In this document: positions 55,218 through 62,796 of the stretch, piece by piece
How the letters are laid out: each line of letters begins with the position of its first letter
How positions within the stretch are numbered: the stretch's first letter is position 1
Origin: Methanomassiliicoccales archaeon
GTDB lineage: Archaea > Thermoplasmatota > Thermoplasmata > Methanomassiliicoccales > UBA472
NCBI GenBank assembly: GCA_035527755.1
Contig: DATKZX010000007.1
Location: 1-64,000, forward strand
Length of the DNA: 64,000 nt
Direction: 5' to 3'
Notes under the pieces: model-generated
What the model saw: only the letters and a program-made list of their open reading frames with translations
What the model was told of the DNA's origin: nothing
Database searches by the model: none
Program-made: the position numbers and the translations under genes

Positions 55218-55493
55218 ATGACCCACCACCGTACTTTACTAAGGGGGATGGAAATTGAACTCGTTTTGATCACGATGAATCCGCAATTGAAATTCAATGC
55301 AACTTCCAATCATGAGAAAAAAGGTGTTTCACTAGTATATGTGAAGCAGTTGGTTTGCCAAGATGGCACTGTAAGAACAGGGTATCATTTTATATTATCT
55401 AGTCAAAATGATCGGTGGTCCCGGCTGAGCCCACCATTCTTCTTATCTAGAAATCTATCATTTAAATTCGATCGTATCCAATCTTGTCAATGA
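55218..55493 (+). CDS. Doubtful frame crossing the distal attachment site
   Basis: 91 aa, with a TATA-like TTTTATTTAT about 27 bases upstream. Central part (MNPQLKFNATSNHEKKGVSL) is protein-like, but the frame runs through the duplicated tRNA end, so its C-terminus is probably accidental. Listed with low weight. Confidence 0.25.
   Translation: MTHHRTLLRGMEIELVLITMNPQLKFNATSNHEKKGVSLVYVKQLVCQDGTVRTGYHFILSSQNDRWSRLSPPFFLSRNLSFKFDRIQSCQ
55421..55436 (+). repeat. Distal attachment-site copy
   Basis: Exact 16-base repeat of the tRNA-Val 3' end. Downstream TCTTATCTAGA also matches TCTTATCCAGA after the tRNA at one mismatch. Confidence 0.75.
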
Positions 55494-55610
55494 TAGCTCT
55501 CCGATCTAAAGGTTCGACCATAGCGTGATCAGAATCGAACTTACCTTTTCCAGATCGACCGCACCGAATGGAATGCAAAACCTGCCGATCGCTTCGTCCT
55601 TGATCTCGCC

Positions 55611-56369
55611 TTAATGAGACATATTTTCAAAGAGCTTCAATTCGAAGCAATCACCAAGTTCCACACCGGTCCGGTCCAACCTGAAGTTCGCCTGCCAGTT
55701 CTCCACGCCCTTCTCAGTGGCCCGGCGCACCGCCGCCCTCATCATCTCGGACGGTCCCCCTCTGGTCACCGGAACCTGGAATCGAGGGGCGTCGTACAGA
55801 TGGCAGAGGAGCACGATGCCTCGCTTTCCCTCGGGGATATGCTCCGATATCTCCGTAAAGTGACGCATGGTCCTTTCGAACGAGGTGAAACCCTCCGTGG
55901 ACACGTGCTCGGGATAACCCTCGACGATCAGCATGTGCAACGGGGTCTTTACCTCGAGCAACAGTTCCTCATTGATCAGAAAATCGATGCGTGAGCCTCC
56001 CATCCTGACCTCTCGCTTCAGTGTTCGAACATCATCCACCATCATATGCAGCAGACCAGATCCGATGAAGAACGCGACAATGTCGTTTGCCCTGCTCTGA
56101 TCGATGCCTATCCACATCTTTTCCTTCTTGTCGGGAGGGTCGAGCGAGATCGCCTCTACGGTTCCCCACGTCGATCTGGACGGGTCCCTGCTCCTTTCCA
56201 CCAGGCAAGGCACGTTCTTGAACCGGATATCACCAATGCGCCCAGTGGTCGGACAATGGCACCTTTGGTGCTCACCATCGACCACGACGTCCATAATGAA
56301 GCGGTTCGGTCGTTTGACGACCAGCCCCTCGATCAGTGGCTCCTCGAACCGGTACCTGTCACCGCTCAT
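55611..56369 (-). CDS. sfsA: SfsA family DNA/RNA-binding nuclease-like protein
   Basis: 252 aa. RPNRFIMDVVVDGEHQRCHC and CPTTGRIGDI match the SfsA N-terminal OB domain; RIDFLINEELLLEVKT supplies an Asp and a Glu-x-Lys nuclease-type motif. Family role is poorly defined (sugar fermentation stimulation in E. coli; nuclease fold). Dyad at its start codon. Confidence 0.85.
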   Translation of the reverse strand: MSGDRYRFEEPLIEGLVVKRPNRFIMDVVVDGEHQRCHCPTTGRIGDIRFKNVPCLVERSRDPSRSTWGTVEAISLDPPDKKEKMWIGIDQSRANDIVAFFIGSGLLHMMVDDVRTLKREVRMGGSRIDFLINEELLLEVKTPLHMLIVEGYPEHVSTEGFTSFERTMRHFTEISEHIPEGKRGIVLLCHLYDAPRFQVPVTRGGPSEMMRAAVRRATEKGVENWQANFRLDRTGVELGDCFELKLFENMSH

Positions 56370-56376
56370 CGGTGAC
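56358..56376. promoter_or_regulatory. Dyad over the sfsA start
   Basis: GTCACCG (56358-56364) and CGGTGAC (56370-56376) with CTCAT between. The start codon lies in the loop, so the dyad overlaps the expected transcript start. Confidence 0.45.
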
Positions 56377-56759
56377 TCAAATGAACTTGTTCTATAAGAA
56401 AATGGTATTGAAAAACGATCTCAAAGCAAACCGTCGAGCGCTGCTAGATACTGCGTCGCGGATTAGGAATTCGGGTATGATACTTACGGTTAAGTACAAA
56501 CAAGCCAATTCCAGCCCCTATGGCAATGTCCAAGAAGGATCTGCAGAAGCAGAAGAAAAAGAATGCGGAGAAAAAGGCGACCAAGGGCAATAAGAAGTAA
56601 AGGCCCTCATATCGTCCATCATTCTTTCCAATCAACCGCCAGCGGTCTGCATAGATGTCCCTTGGGATCCATTTGGTTTTTTCATTTCGTTGCATTAAAG
56701 TGTTTGAACTTCCGTGATCGGAGGTATGAGTAAATATCGTTCTTTCGATACGAGTGTGA
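56370..56759. other. 390-base intergenic region with lysine-rich microprotein
   Basis: Contains the sfsA promoter (TATA-like near 56390), the 26-aa microprotein and the ABC ATPase promoter (GTAAATATC near 56734). An 85-aa frame at 56336 overlaps the microprotein but has a weak composition. Confidence 0.5.
56520..56600 (+). CDS. 26-aa lysine-rich microprotein
   Basis: Reads MAMSKKDLQKQKKKNAEKKA then TKGNKK: 12 of 26 residues are Lys. TATA-like GGTTAAGTAC about 25 bases upstream gives a leaderless start. Probably binds nucleic acid or the ribosome; no family recognised. Confidence 0.4.
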   Translation: MAMSKKDLQKQKKKNAEKKATKGNKK

Positions 56760-57551
56760 ATGTTCTCCGATCCCATCATCGAGATGCACAAGGTGTCTGT
56801 GATCAAAGGTTCGTCCACGCTAATGCGCGAGGTCGATCTCATCATTAGGTCCGGTGAGAGGTTGGTGATCCTCGGTCCCAATGGCTCTGGGAAATCGTCC
56901 CTGATCAAGACCATGGTGGGCGAGCACCGGCATGATACCTCGGTGGAAGGCTCCTATGTCAAACTGCAAGGTACGGTGCTTTGGAACCTCTTCGACCTAC
57001 GCCAGGCCTTCGGTCTGGTATCCGCCGACCTGCAGACGGACCTCTCCCGGGACATGGACTGCCTGGACGCGGTACTGTCCGGGTTTTTCGGTTCCATCGG
57101 CACCAATCGCTCTCAGGAACTGACCGAAGAGATGGAGGAGGTCGCCATGAAGGCCCTCGTCTCAGTGGGCTCCCATCACCTAGCACATCGCCGGGTCCAC
57201 ACCCTTTCCACCGGTGAGGCGCGACGAGTGCTCATGGCCCGGGCGCTGGTGAACGCGCCGGAAGCCCTCATATTGGACGAACCGATGAATTCCCTGGACC
57301 TGACTGGAAAGCACCTTGTCCGTCAGGCCATAAGATCCTTGGCAAAGGAAGGTCGTGCGCTGGTGCTGGTCACCCACGATCCATCAGATATCGTACCGGA
57401 GATCGATCGCGTGGTCATGGTCAAGGACGGCACCATATTCAAGGACGGGGGATTGGAACTGCTGAACGAGGAGAACCTGACCCGATTGTACGGTGTATCG
57501 ATCAGGTTGGAAAAGATGGAAGGTAGGTATTTCGCCTGGTCATTGGATTAG
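56760..57551 (+). CDS. Stand-alone ABC ATPase
   Basis: 263 aa. Walker A GPNGSGKSS, signature LSTGEARRVLMARAL, Walker B ALILDEPMNSLDLTG, His switch in LVTHDPSD. Resembles YlmA/ModF-type ATPases with no permease beside it, so its role may be regulatory or in a transporter encoded elsewhere. TATA-like near 56734, leaderless. Confidence 0.88.
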   Translation: MFSDPIIEMHKVSVIKGSSTLMREVDLIIRSGERLVILGPNGSGKSSLIKTMVGEHRHDTSVEGSYVKLQGTVLWNLFDLRQAFGLVSADLQTDLSRDMDCLDAVLSGFFGSIGTNRSQELTEEMEEVAMKALVSVGSHHLAHRRVHTLSTGEARRVLMARALVNAPEALILDEPMNSLDLTGKHLVRQAIRSLAKEGRALVLVTHDPSDIVPEIDRVVMVKDGTIFKDGGLELLNEENLTRLYGVSIRLEKMEGRYFAWSLD

Positions 57552-57721
57552 AAATGCATGCGGGTCTGACATGGGATAGAAAAAGAACGAGGAGATGAGC
57601 GCCCATGTCCGGAATTCTAAATAATGACCAGGGAAGCGTCCCATCCCCTCATCGCGTTCCATTCGCGGAAACCATCAAATTCGTGGCACGGTTCATTTTA
57701 TTATGATGCGGTCAAAGGGCC

Positions 57722-57760
57722 GTAAATTCCCAACCGTGATATACCCTCGAGGGAATTTAC
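57722..57760 (+). promoter_or_regulatory. Perfect inverted repeat enclosing the promoter of the M29 gene
   Basis: GTAAATTCCC (57722-57731) and GGGAATTTAC (57751-57760), 19 bases apart, enclose the TATA-like GTGATATACC. A second palindrome CCCTCGAGGG covers 57744-57753. The ATG at 57770 lies about 27 bases after the TATA centre. Ideal layout for a dimeric repressor operator. Confidence 0.65.
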
Positions 57761-57769
57761 CGGACTCGT

Positions 57770-58885
57770 ATGTTAGACCCCAGAATGCGTAAGTTGGCTG
57801 AAGTGCTCATCGATCATTCCGTCAGATTGAAAAAGGGTGAGACGGTCTACATCGAAGCGTTCGATATGCCGGTGGAGATGCTGGAAGTATTACTGTCCAA
57901 GGTCTATGAGGTCGGCGGGATCCCCATGGTGACCATGAGGTCCGCCCGAATAATGAGAAAGCTACTGATGGGAGCGGACCAGAAGACCATCGCTCAGATC
58001 GGCGAGATCGAGATGGAGAAGATGAAGAAGGCGCAGGCGTACATCGGGATGCGCGGTTCGTATAACATAACCGAGCTTTCCGACGTACCCGCGGAGAAGA
58101 TGGACCTTTATAACAAGCTCTGGTGGGGACCAGTGCATTCTGAGTGGAGGGTTCCTAAGACCAAATGGGTGGTGCTAAGGTGGCCGACCTCCGCTATGGC
58201 CCAGCAGGCCCAGATGTCCACCGAGGCCTTCGAGGATTTCTATTTCAACACCTGCACTCTCGACTATTCCAAGATGTCCAGGGCCATGGACCCCTTGGTG
58301 AAGTTGTTGGAGCGTACCGACAAGGTGCACATCGTCGGTCCCGGAACGGAGCTGACGTTCTCGATCAAGGACATTCCTGTGGTCAAGTGCGACGGCGAAC
58401 GTAATATCCCAGACGGAGAGGTCTACACCGCTCCGGTCAAGAATTCCGTCAACGGAGCGATCACCTACAACGCCAAAACGCTGTACCAGGGCAAGGTCTT
58501 CGAGAAGATCATGCTGAAGTTCAAAGAGGGGAAGGTGGTGGAGGCTACAGGCTCGAACACCAAGGCGCTCAACACGATCCTGGACACCGACGAGGGTGCA
58601 AGGTTCGTCGGTGAGTTCGCCATCGGGGTCAACCCCTTCATCAACAAGGCCATGCTGGACACGCTCTTTGACGAGAAGATCGCCGGATCGATACACTTCA
58701 CCCCCGGGAACGCCTACCAGGAAGCGGACAACGGGAACCGTTCCGCGGTCCACTGGGACATGGTGCTGGTGCAGACCCCGGAATGGGGTGGTGGCGAGAT
58801 ATACTTCGATGGGGTGCTGGTGCGCAAGGACGGCCGCTTTGTGATCGACGATCTCAAAGGCCTCAACCCTGAGAACCTGGCCTGA
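57770..58885 (+). CDS. M29 family aminopeptidase
   Basis: 371 aa. Metal-site blocks CDGERNIPDGEVYTAP, GEFAIGVNPF, IHFTPGNAY and AVHWDMV fit the AmpS/aminopeptidase T family. Cleaves N-terminal residues, bound to two metal ions. Single-gene unit with the operator-like inverted repeat ahead of it. Overlaps the convergent membrane-protein gene by 23 bases. Confidence 0.9.
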   Translation: MLDPRMRKLAEVLIDHSVRLKKGETVYIEAFDMPVEMLEVLLSKVYEVGGIPMVTMRSARIMRKLLMGADQKTIAQIGEIEMEKMKKAQAYIGMRGSYNITELSDVPAEKMDLYNKLWWGPVHSEWRVPKTKWVVLRWPTSAMAQQAQMSTEAFEDFYFNTCTLDYSKMSRAMDPLVKLLERTDKVHIVGPGTELTFSIKDIPVVKCDGERNIPDGEVYTAPVKNSVNGAITYNAKTLYQGKVFEKIMLKFKEGKVVEATGSNTKALNTILDTDEGARFVGEFAIGVNPFINKAMLDTLFDEKIAGSIHFTPGNAYQEADNGNRSAVHWDMVLVQTPEWGGGEIYFDGVLVRKDGRFVIDDLKGLNPENLA

Positions 58886-59510
58886 CCAGGTGGCCGACGT
58901 TGGTCCGGGAGGTGCCAGCCTCCGCTCCATGGGGCAGAATGGCGAAGATCATGATCGCGACACCAATGGTGATCGCAAGATAGATCCCGACACCAGGCAT
59001 TATCAACATGAGCCCCAGGCTCGTATCTGGGGTGCCCATTATGAACATCACATCGATACCGGCCAATCCTATGCTGCCCCCGCCCACCAAGAGCAGGGCG
59101 AGACGTTTCTGCATATGATCAGTGATCAGGCGGTCCGATAGGCCCACGACCATTCCAACGATGGCCAGCAGCGAAATGTACTGTCCATAGAACTTGTCCG
59201 AGTAGAATGCTGGAAACCCTATCGTAGATTGGAAGACGCCCAGCCATGATATGAACGGGGACATGGCGCAGACCGTAAGGAGAAAGCACAGGATCATCTT
59301 GTGCTGCAACGGTCCCTCCTGGCGATGGAAGGACCTAGGTGCATGTCTTGGCGCATCGAGAATGATCCTGGGGGCGGTGATAATGTTTCCGCTCCCCGAT
59401 CCGATCGTTTCAGCTCTCTCTGGGAAATGATATCCGCACAAGTTACAGAAGAGATAGTCACTCTTCAATCTGGCTCCGCATTTTGGACATTTCGTGATAT
59501 TACCCACCAT
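58863..59510 (-). CDS. Zinc-ribbon membrane protein
   Basis: 215 aa from the ATG at 59510; GCGAGGTGTTCATAAGG precedes it. Ribbon KCPKCGAR and FCNLCGYH, a 35-residue linker, then four helices. Function unknown; similar in plan to the TM2-type gene at 48593. Confidence 0.68.
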   Translation of the reverse strand: MVGNITKCPKCGARLKSDYLFCNLCGYHFPERAETIGSGSGNIITAPRIILDAPRHAPRSFHRQEGPLQHKMILCFLLTVCAMSPFISWLGVFQSTIGFPAFYSDKFYGQYISLLAIVGMVVGLSDRLITDHMQKRLALLLVGGGSIGLAGIDVMFIMGTPDTSLGLMLIMPGVGIYLAITIGVAIMIFAILPHGAEAGTSRTNVGHLVRPGSQG

Positions 59511-59610
59511 ATCCTTATGAACACCTCGCGGGACATATCTCGGGTTGCAGTACAATTAGATTAATTCGAGTTCACGGCATGAATAGTTAAATATTGGAGA
59601 ATAGAATCAA

Positions 59611-60237
59611 GTGATATTGACTTCAGATTGCCGCATTGAGATCTCCTACATCGACCCGGAAACCTACACTTCCATTGTGAACCATGATCCGCGAAAGCGC
59701 ATATTGACCAAGCTTTACCGTTCTACGCGCGACGTGCCGATAAACAAACAGACACTGGCGGACTCGTTAAATATCGAGTACCATCAACTGATCTACCAAC
59801 TCAACCATCATCTGCGAGATTTCTGGTCGATCAAGGAGGAGCAGAAGGTGCGCGGCACACGCATGGAGCTGATCGCGGCCGCTAATCCCTACGCGATACT
59901 CATCACCATCGGCAAGGACCAAGGCATTTTTTTAGTGGATCCCCTGGCCGATCTTTACGGTGCAGTGGTAAAGGTTGGCACACGATGCGATCAGTGCAGC
60001 AGCATGGAAGCCGAGCAGTGCATGAACTTCGCTCAGTCCCGCTTCGCCTCCGAAGCCCTATCACAGGCTGAGATGAACGTACTGGCGGCGAACAATCGCC
60101 ATCCTCCCTATCGACCAATGGACCTGGCACTGTTGGCGGCGATAAAGGGCATACCGGCAGGACAGAAGTGCGTGATCGATATACCCTGTCAGACCTGCGC
60201 TTTCCTTAGGCGCACCATCCGTATCGAGGGACTGTAA
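59611..60237 (+). CDS. Cysteine-rich HTH-like regulator
   Basis: 208 aa. N-terminal winged-helix-like part (KRILTKLYRSTRDVPINKQ and TLADSLNIEYHQLIYQLNHH), C-terminal part with RCDQCSSMEAEQC and DIPCQTC, a likely metal site. GTG start, TATA-like AGTTAAATATT at 59586. Lies 49 bases before the CobW gene; may sense the metal handled by it. Confidence 0.6.
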   Translation: MILTSDCRIEISYIDPETYTSIVNHDPRKRILTKLYRSTRDVPINKQTLADSLNIEYHQLIYQLNHHLRDFWSIKEEQKVRGTRMELIAAANPYAILITIGKDQGIFLVDPLADLYGAVVKVGTRCDQCSSMEAEQCMNFAQSRFASEALSQAEMNVLAANNRHPPYRPMDLALLAAIKGIPAGQKCVIDIPCQTCAFLRRTIRIEGL

Positions 60238-60286
60238 TATTGGAGTCCCAAGAAACGTATAAGGCTGAAGGTACGATACCCCGAGC

Positions 60287-61390
60287 ATGCAGTCCGAAGA
60301 CAAGGCTCCGACCCGATTCGTGGTACTAGGCGGTTACCTGGGAGCTGGAAAGACCACCCTGGCCGCCGCCTTGGGTAAGGAACTGAGGTCCAAGCACGGA
60401 AAGTCCGTGGCCATCATCACCAATGATCAGGGCAACGTACTGGTCGATACCGAGTACATGAAGAACGCCGGATTCGATGTCAAGGATGTGCTAGGCGGCT
60501 GTTTTTGCGCTAATTTCGGTGAGTTCGTCAAGAACGCCCGTAGCCTGGTCGCAATGGGTCGGCCCGATGTGATCATCGCCGAACCGATCGGTACATCCAC
60601 GGCCATATTGGGGTCCGTGGTAGCACCGCTTAGGACCATGTATCCAGACGAATTCCAGGTGGCGCCGTTCTTTGTGGTGGTGGATGGGACCAGGGCCGCC
60701 GAGACCCTGAAGAGACCGGAGGGTTTCGGGCTGGGCGGGGGAAAGCTCATCCCATCGCATCAGGTCAGCGAAGCAGAATACCTCCTTATCTCCAAGGCCG
60801 ACCGTTTGACCGAGGACGAATTGGGGAAGGCCGTTGGGCTGGTGTCCAAGGAGGTCTCGGACGCTGAGGTCATCGTCTGTTCCGCTTTCAGCCGAATGAA
60901 CTTGGATAAAGTGGTCAAGATCATCCTTTCGAACGAATTGAGCACCAAGGTGCCCAAGGAAGTGGACCAGAAGATATTTTCGGTAGAGAAGGCATCCATG
61001 GGCTGGTTCAACGCTCACGCCCGATTAGTGGCCGAAGGTCGCCTGGATATCAATGCCTTCGTAACCTCATTGATGAGGAAGGTGGCCCACGATTTTTCCT
61101 CAGAGACCATAGGCCACGTCAAGGTCATGCTGACGTCCGAGACCGCATCGGCGAAAATGAGCCTGGTGGAGGACCGCATGCAGGTTGATGGATTGAAGGG
61201 AGGTCGTTACTTCACTGGGGAAGGAAAACTTGTTCTGAACGCCCGGATATCCGCCTCGCCGGGAGATCTCAAGAAGGCCTTCGAAAAGGCGATCGCCGAC
61301 ACCGCTTTGGAGACCGGAGCCAAGGTCTTGGAGATGGGGGAAGCGTGTTTCTCCCCCAAGCCGGAAGCACCGTCGTTCTTCATGAAATGA
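60287..61390 (+). CDS. CobW/COG0523-type P-loop GTPase (copy 2)
   Basis: 367 aa. VLGGYLGAGKTT, metal motif GGCFCANF (Cys-Phe-Cys-Ala in place of CxCC), ISKADR as guanine motif. Same overall length and C-terminal plan as copy 1 at 15715. One Cys of the CxCC motif is lost compared with copy 1. TATA-like GTATAAGG gives a leaderless start. Confidence 0.82.
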   Translation: MQSEDKAPTRFVVLGGYLGAGKTTLAAALGKELRSKHGKSVAIITNDQGNVLVDTEYMKNAGFDVKDVLGGCFCANFGEFVKNARSLVAMGRPDVIIAEPIGTSTAILGSVVAPLRTMYPDEFQVAPFFVVVDGTRAAETLKRPEGFGLGGGKLIPSHQVSEAEYLLISKADRLTEDELGKAVGLVSKEVSDAEVIVCSAFSRMNLDKVVKIILSNELSTKVPKEVDQKIFSVEKASMGWFNAHARLVAEGRLDINAFVTSLMRKVAHDFSSETIGHVKVMLTSETASAKMSLVEDRMQVDGLKGGRYFTGEGKLVLNARISASPGDLKKAFEKAIADTALETGAKVLEMGEACFSPKPEAPSFFMK

Positions 61391-61519
61391 ACATTTTTAA
61401 TTAATATTAATAATATTAATAATTTTTTACAATATATTTTTTATTTTCTCAAAAATTCTTTTAAAAAAAGTGGTTTCATCGGAATTTTTAAGGTCATATA
61501 CGGCGTTTGAAGTACTGAC
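61391..61519 (+). terminator. T-rich terminator region and Lrp promoter
   Basis: Several T runs just after the CobW stop and a TTTTTAAGG box about 30 bases before the Lrp start. Repeated TTAATAA units lie between. Confidence 0.5.
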
Positions 61520-61963
61520 ATGCCTGTGGTTGACGCAATGAACCGGCGCATCCTACAGCTTTTAGTGGACGACAGCAGGATGACGCACAACGATATCGCC
61601 GCCAAGCTCAAGCGCTCCCCTTCCACGGTGAGGGACCGCATACGCAGAATGGAGGACAGCGATATAATACTGGGTTACTTCGCTGTGGTCAACAACGAGA
61701 GGATGGGCATCATGGCGGACGCGATCCTATTGGCAAATCTTCGTCCAGATGTATCACCGGAAGAACTCCGGAAGCTCAAGGAGGTGGAGGAGGTCAAGGA
61801 GGTGCTGCAGATCAGCGGTCCACGCAGGATCATGATCAGACTGCAGGTCCGCGATTCATCCAGTTTGGAGCATACCCTCACCAATAAGGTGCTGCCGATC
61901 GGGCTCGAGGATATCGAGCTGCGAATGGTCATGAGCTCTGCCAACAGACTTCCGGGCAACTAG
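61520..61963 (+). CDS. Lrp/AsnC family regulator
   Basis: 147 aa. N-terminal HTH (RRILQLLVDDSRMTHNDIAA, RSPSTVRDRI), C-terminal ligand-binding ferredoxin-like domain. Lrp proteins respond to amino acids. Faces the glutamate synthase genes, overlapping by four bases; a regulator of nitrogen or amino acid genes is a fair guess. Confidence 0.85.
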   Translation: MPVVDAMNRRILQLLVDDSRMTHNDIAAKLKRSPSTVRDRIRRMEDSDIILGYFAVVNNERMGIMADAILLANLRPDVSPEELRKLKEVEEVKEVLQISGPRRIMIRLQVRDSSSLEHTLTNKVLPIGLEDIELRMVMSSANRLPGN

Positions 61964-62796
61964 ATGTTGGTCTTATCGTAATACCCGGAGAACGGACGAC
62001 TAGAGCTAGGCGAGATCTTTACACATTCTTTCCAATCGCACGGCACATCTATCCCAAAGGTCGACTGAAAGTCCGCTAGGAGTTCCTTGATCTCCGTCAC
62101 GTCCTCTGGTGTCAGCTCCGATATGGTGGTGCCCGGTCCGAGCTGCTCCGGCACGACCTTCCCGTGAACGAATATTCGACCACCGTGCATTCCTGCTCCG
62201 ATGTTGCGTCCGATGGGCGATCCCTCATGCTCCAGTCCCAACACCAGAATGGTCCCGCCGGCCATATACTCGCCGAGGTAGTCCTTGGCCGTGCCACCGA
62301 TGACCAGGCAAGGATGGGACTCACCGAACTCCTTCATATGTATGCCCACCCGGTAGCCAGTATCCCCTCGCACCAAGATCCTGCCACCGCGTGCGGCCAA
62401 TCCGGTGACATCCCAGGCGTTGCCATGAATGATGATGCGACCAGAGTTCATCGTGTTCCCGGTCATGTCCTGGGCGTTTCCGAAGACCTCGATGGTCGGT
62501 CCGTTAAGGAACGCGCCCAGGTCGTTGCCGGGAGTGCCGTATATGGCGATATAAAGGTCCTTGGCGGTAGCGGTGGAGGCCAGGTATCTCTGCCCCATCA
62601 CATTCTTGAGCACGATATGCTTGCATTCCTTGCGCATGACCTTGCGCATGACGCAGTTCAGTGAGGTGAAGTGCATCGGTCTTTGTGCGGACAGTCCCAG
62701 GTCTATGACCGCCCCATTCTCATGCCAGCTAAGGCAATCTATACCGCAGTCACAATCGCTGGTATGTCCTCTCGGTTTGCAGGTGTTGATCTTCAT
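61960..62796 (-). CDS. Glutamate synthase GXGXG-domain protein
   Basis: 278 aa from the ATG at 62796, which overlaps the upstream stop (ATGA); a longer frame to 63063 is a shadow. Repeated GXGXG motifs (TGNTMNSGRIIIHGNA, GLAARGGRILVRGDTG, and so on) mark the C-terminal domain of glutamate synthase, separate in archaea. N-terminal cysteines (SDCDCGIDC) may bind a cluster. Confidence 0.9.
   Translation of the reverse strand: MKINTCKPRGHTSDCDCGIDCLSWHENGAVIDLGLSAQRPMHFTSLNCVMRKVMRKECKHIVLKNVMGQRYLASTATAKDLYIAIYGTPGNDLGAFLNGPTIEVFGNAQDMTGNTMNSGRIIIHGNAWDVTGLAARGGRILVRGDTGYRVGIHMKEFGESHPCLVIGGTAKDYLGEYMAGGTILVLGLEHEGSPIGRNIGAGMHGGRIFVHGKVVPEQLGPGTTISELTPEDVTEIKELLADFQSTFGIDVPCDWKECVKISPSSSRPFSGYYDKTNI

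Larger units (their letters stand above)
53075..55436. mobile_element. 2.3-kb islet bounded by a duplicated tRNA-Val 3' end
   Basis: The last 16 bases of the tRNA (CCGGCTGAGCCCACCA, 53075-53090) recur exactly at 55421-55436, and similarity fades over the following 35 bases. This is the structure left by an integrase that uses a tRNA 3' end. No integrase gene remains. Genes inside are mostly of unknown or foreign type. Confidence 0.7.
55144..55610. other. 467-base region with distal att copy
   Basis: Contains the doubtful frame and the attachment-site copy, then 170 bases of unremarkable AT-rich sequence. Nothing else found. Confidence 0.55.

Noticed and set aside
61405-61440. Repeated TTAATAA units as an origin-like or CRISPR-like repeat
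   Set aside because: Short, imperfect and in an AT-rich intergenic promoter/terminator; simple composition explains it.
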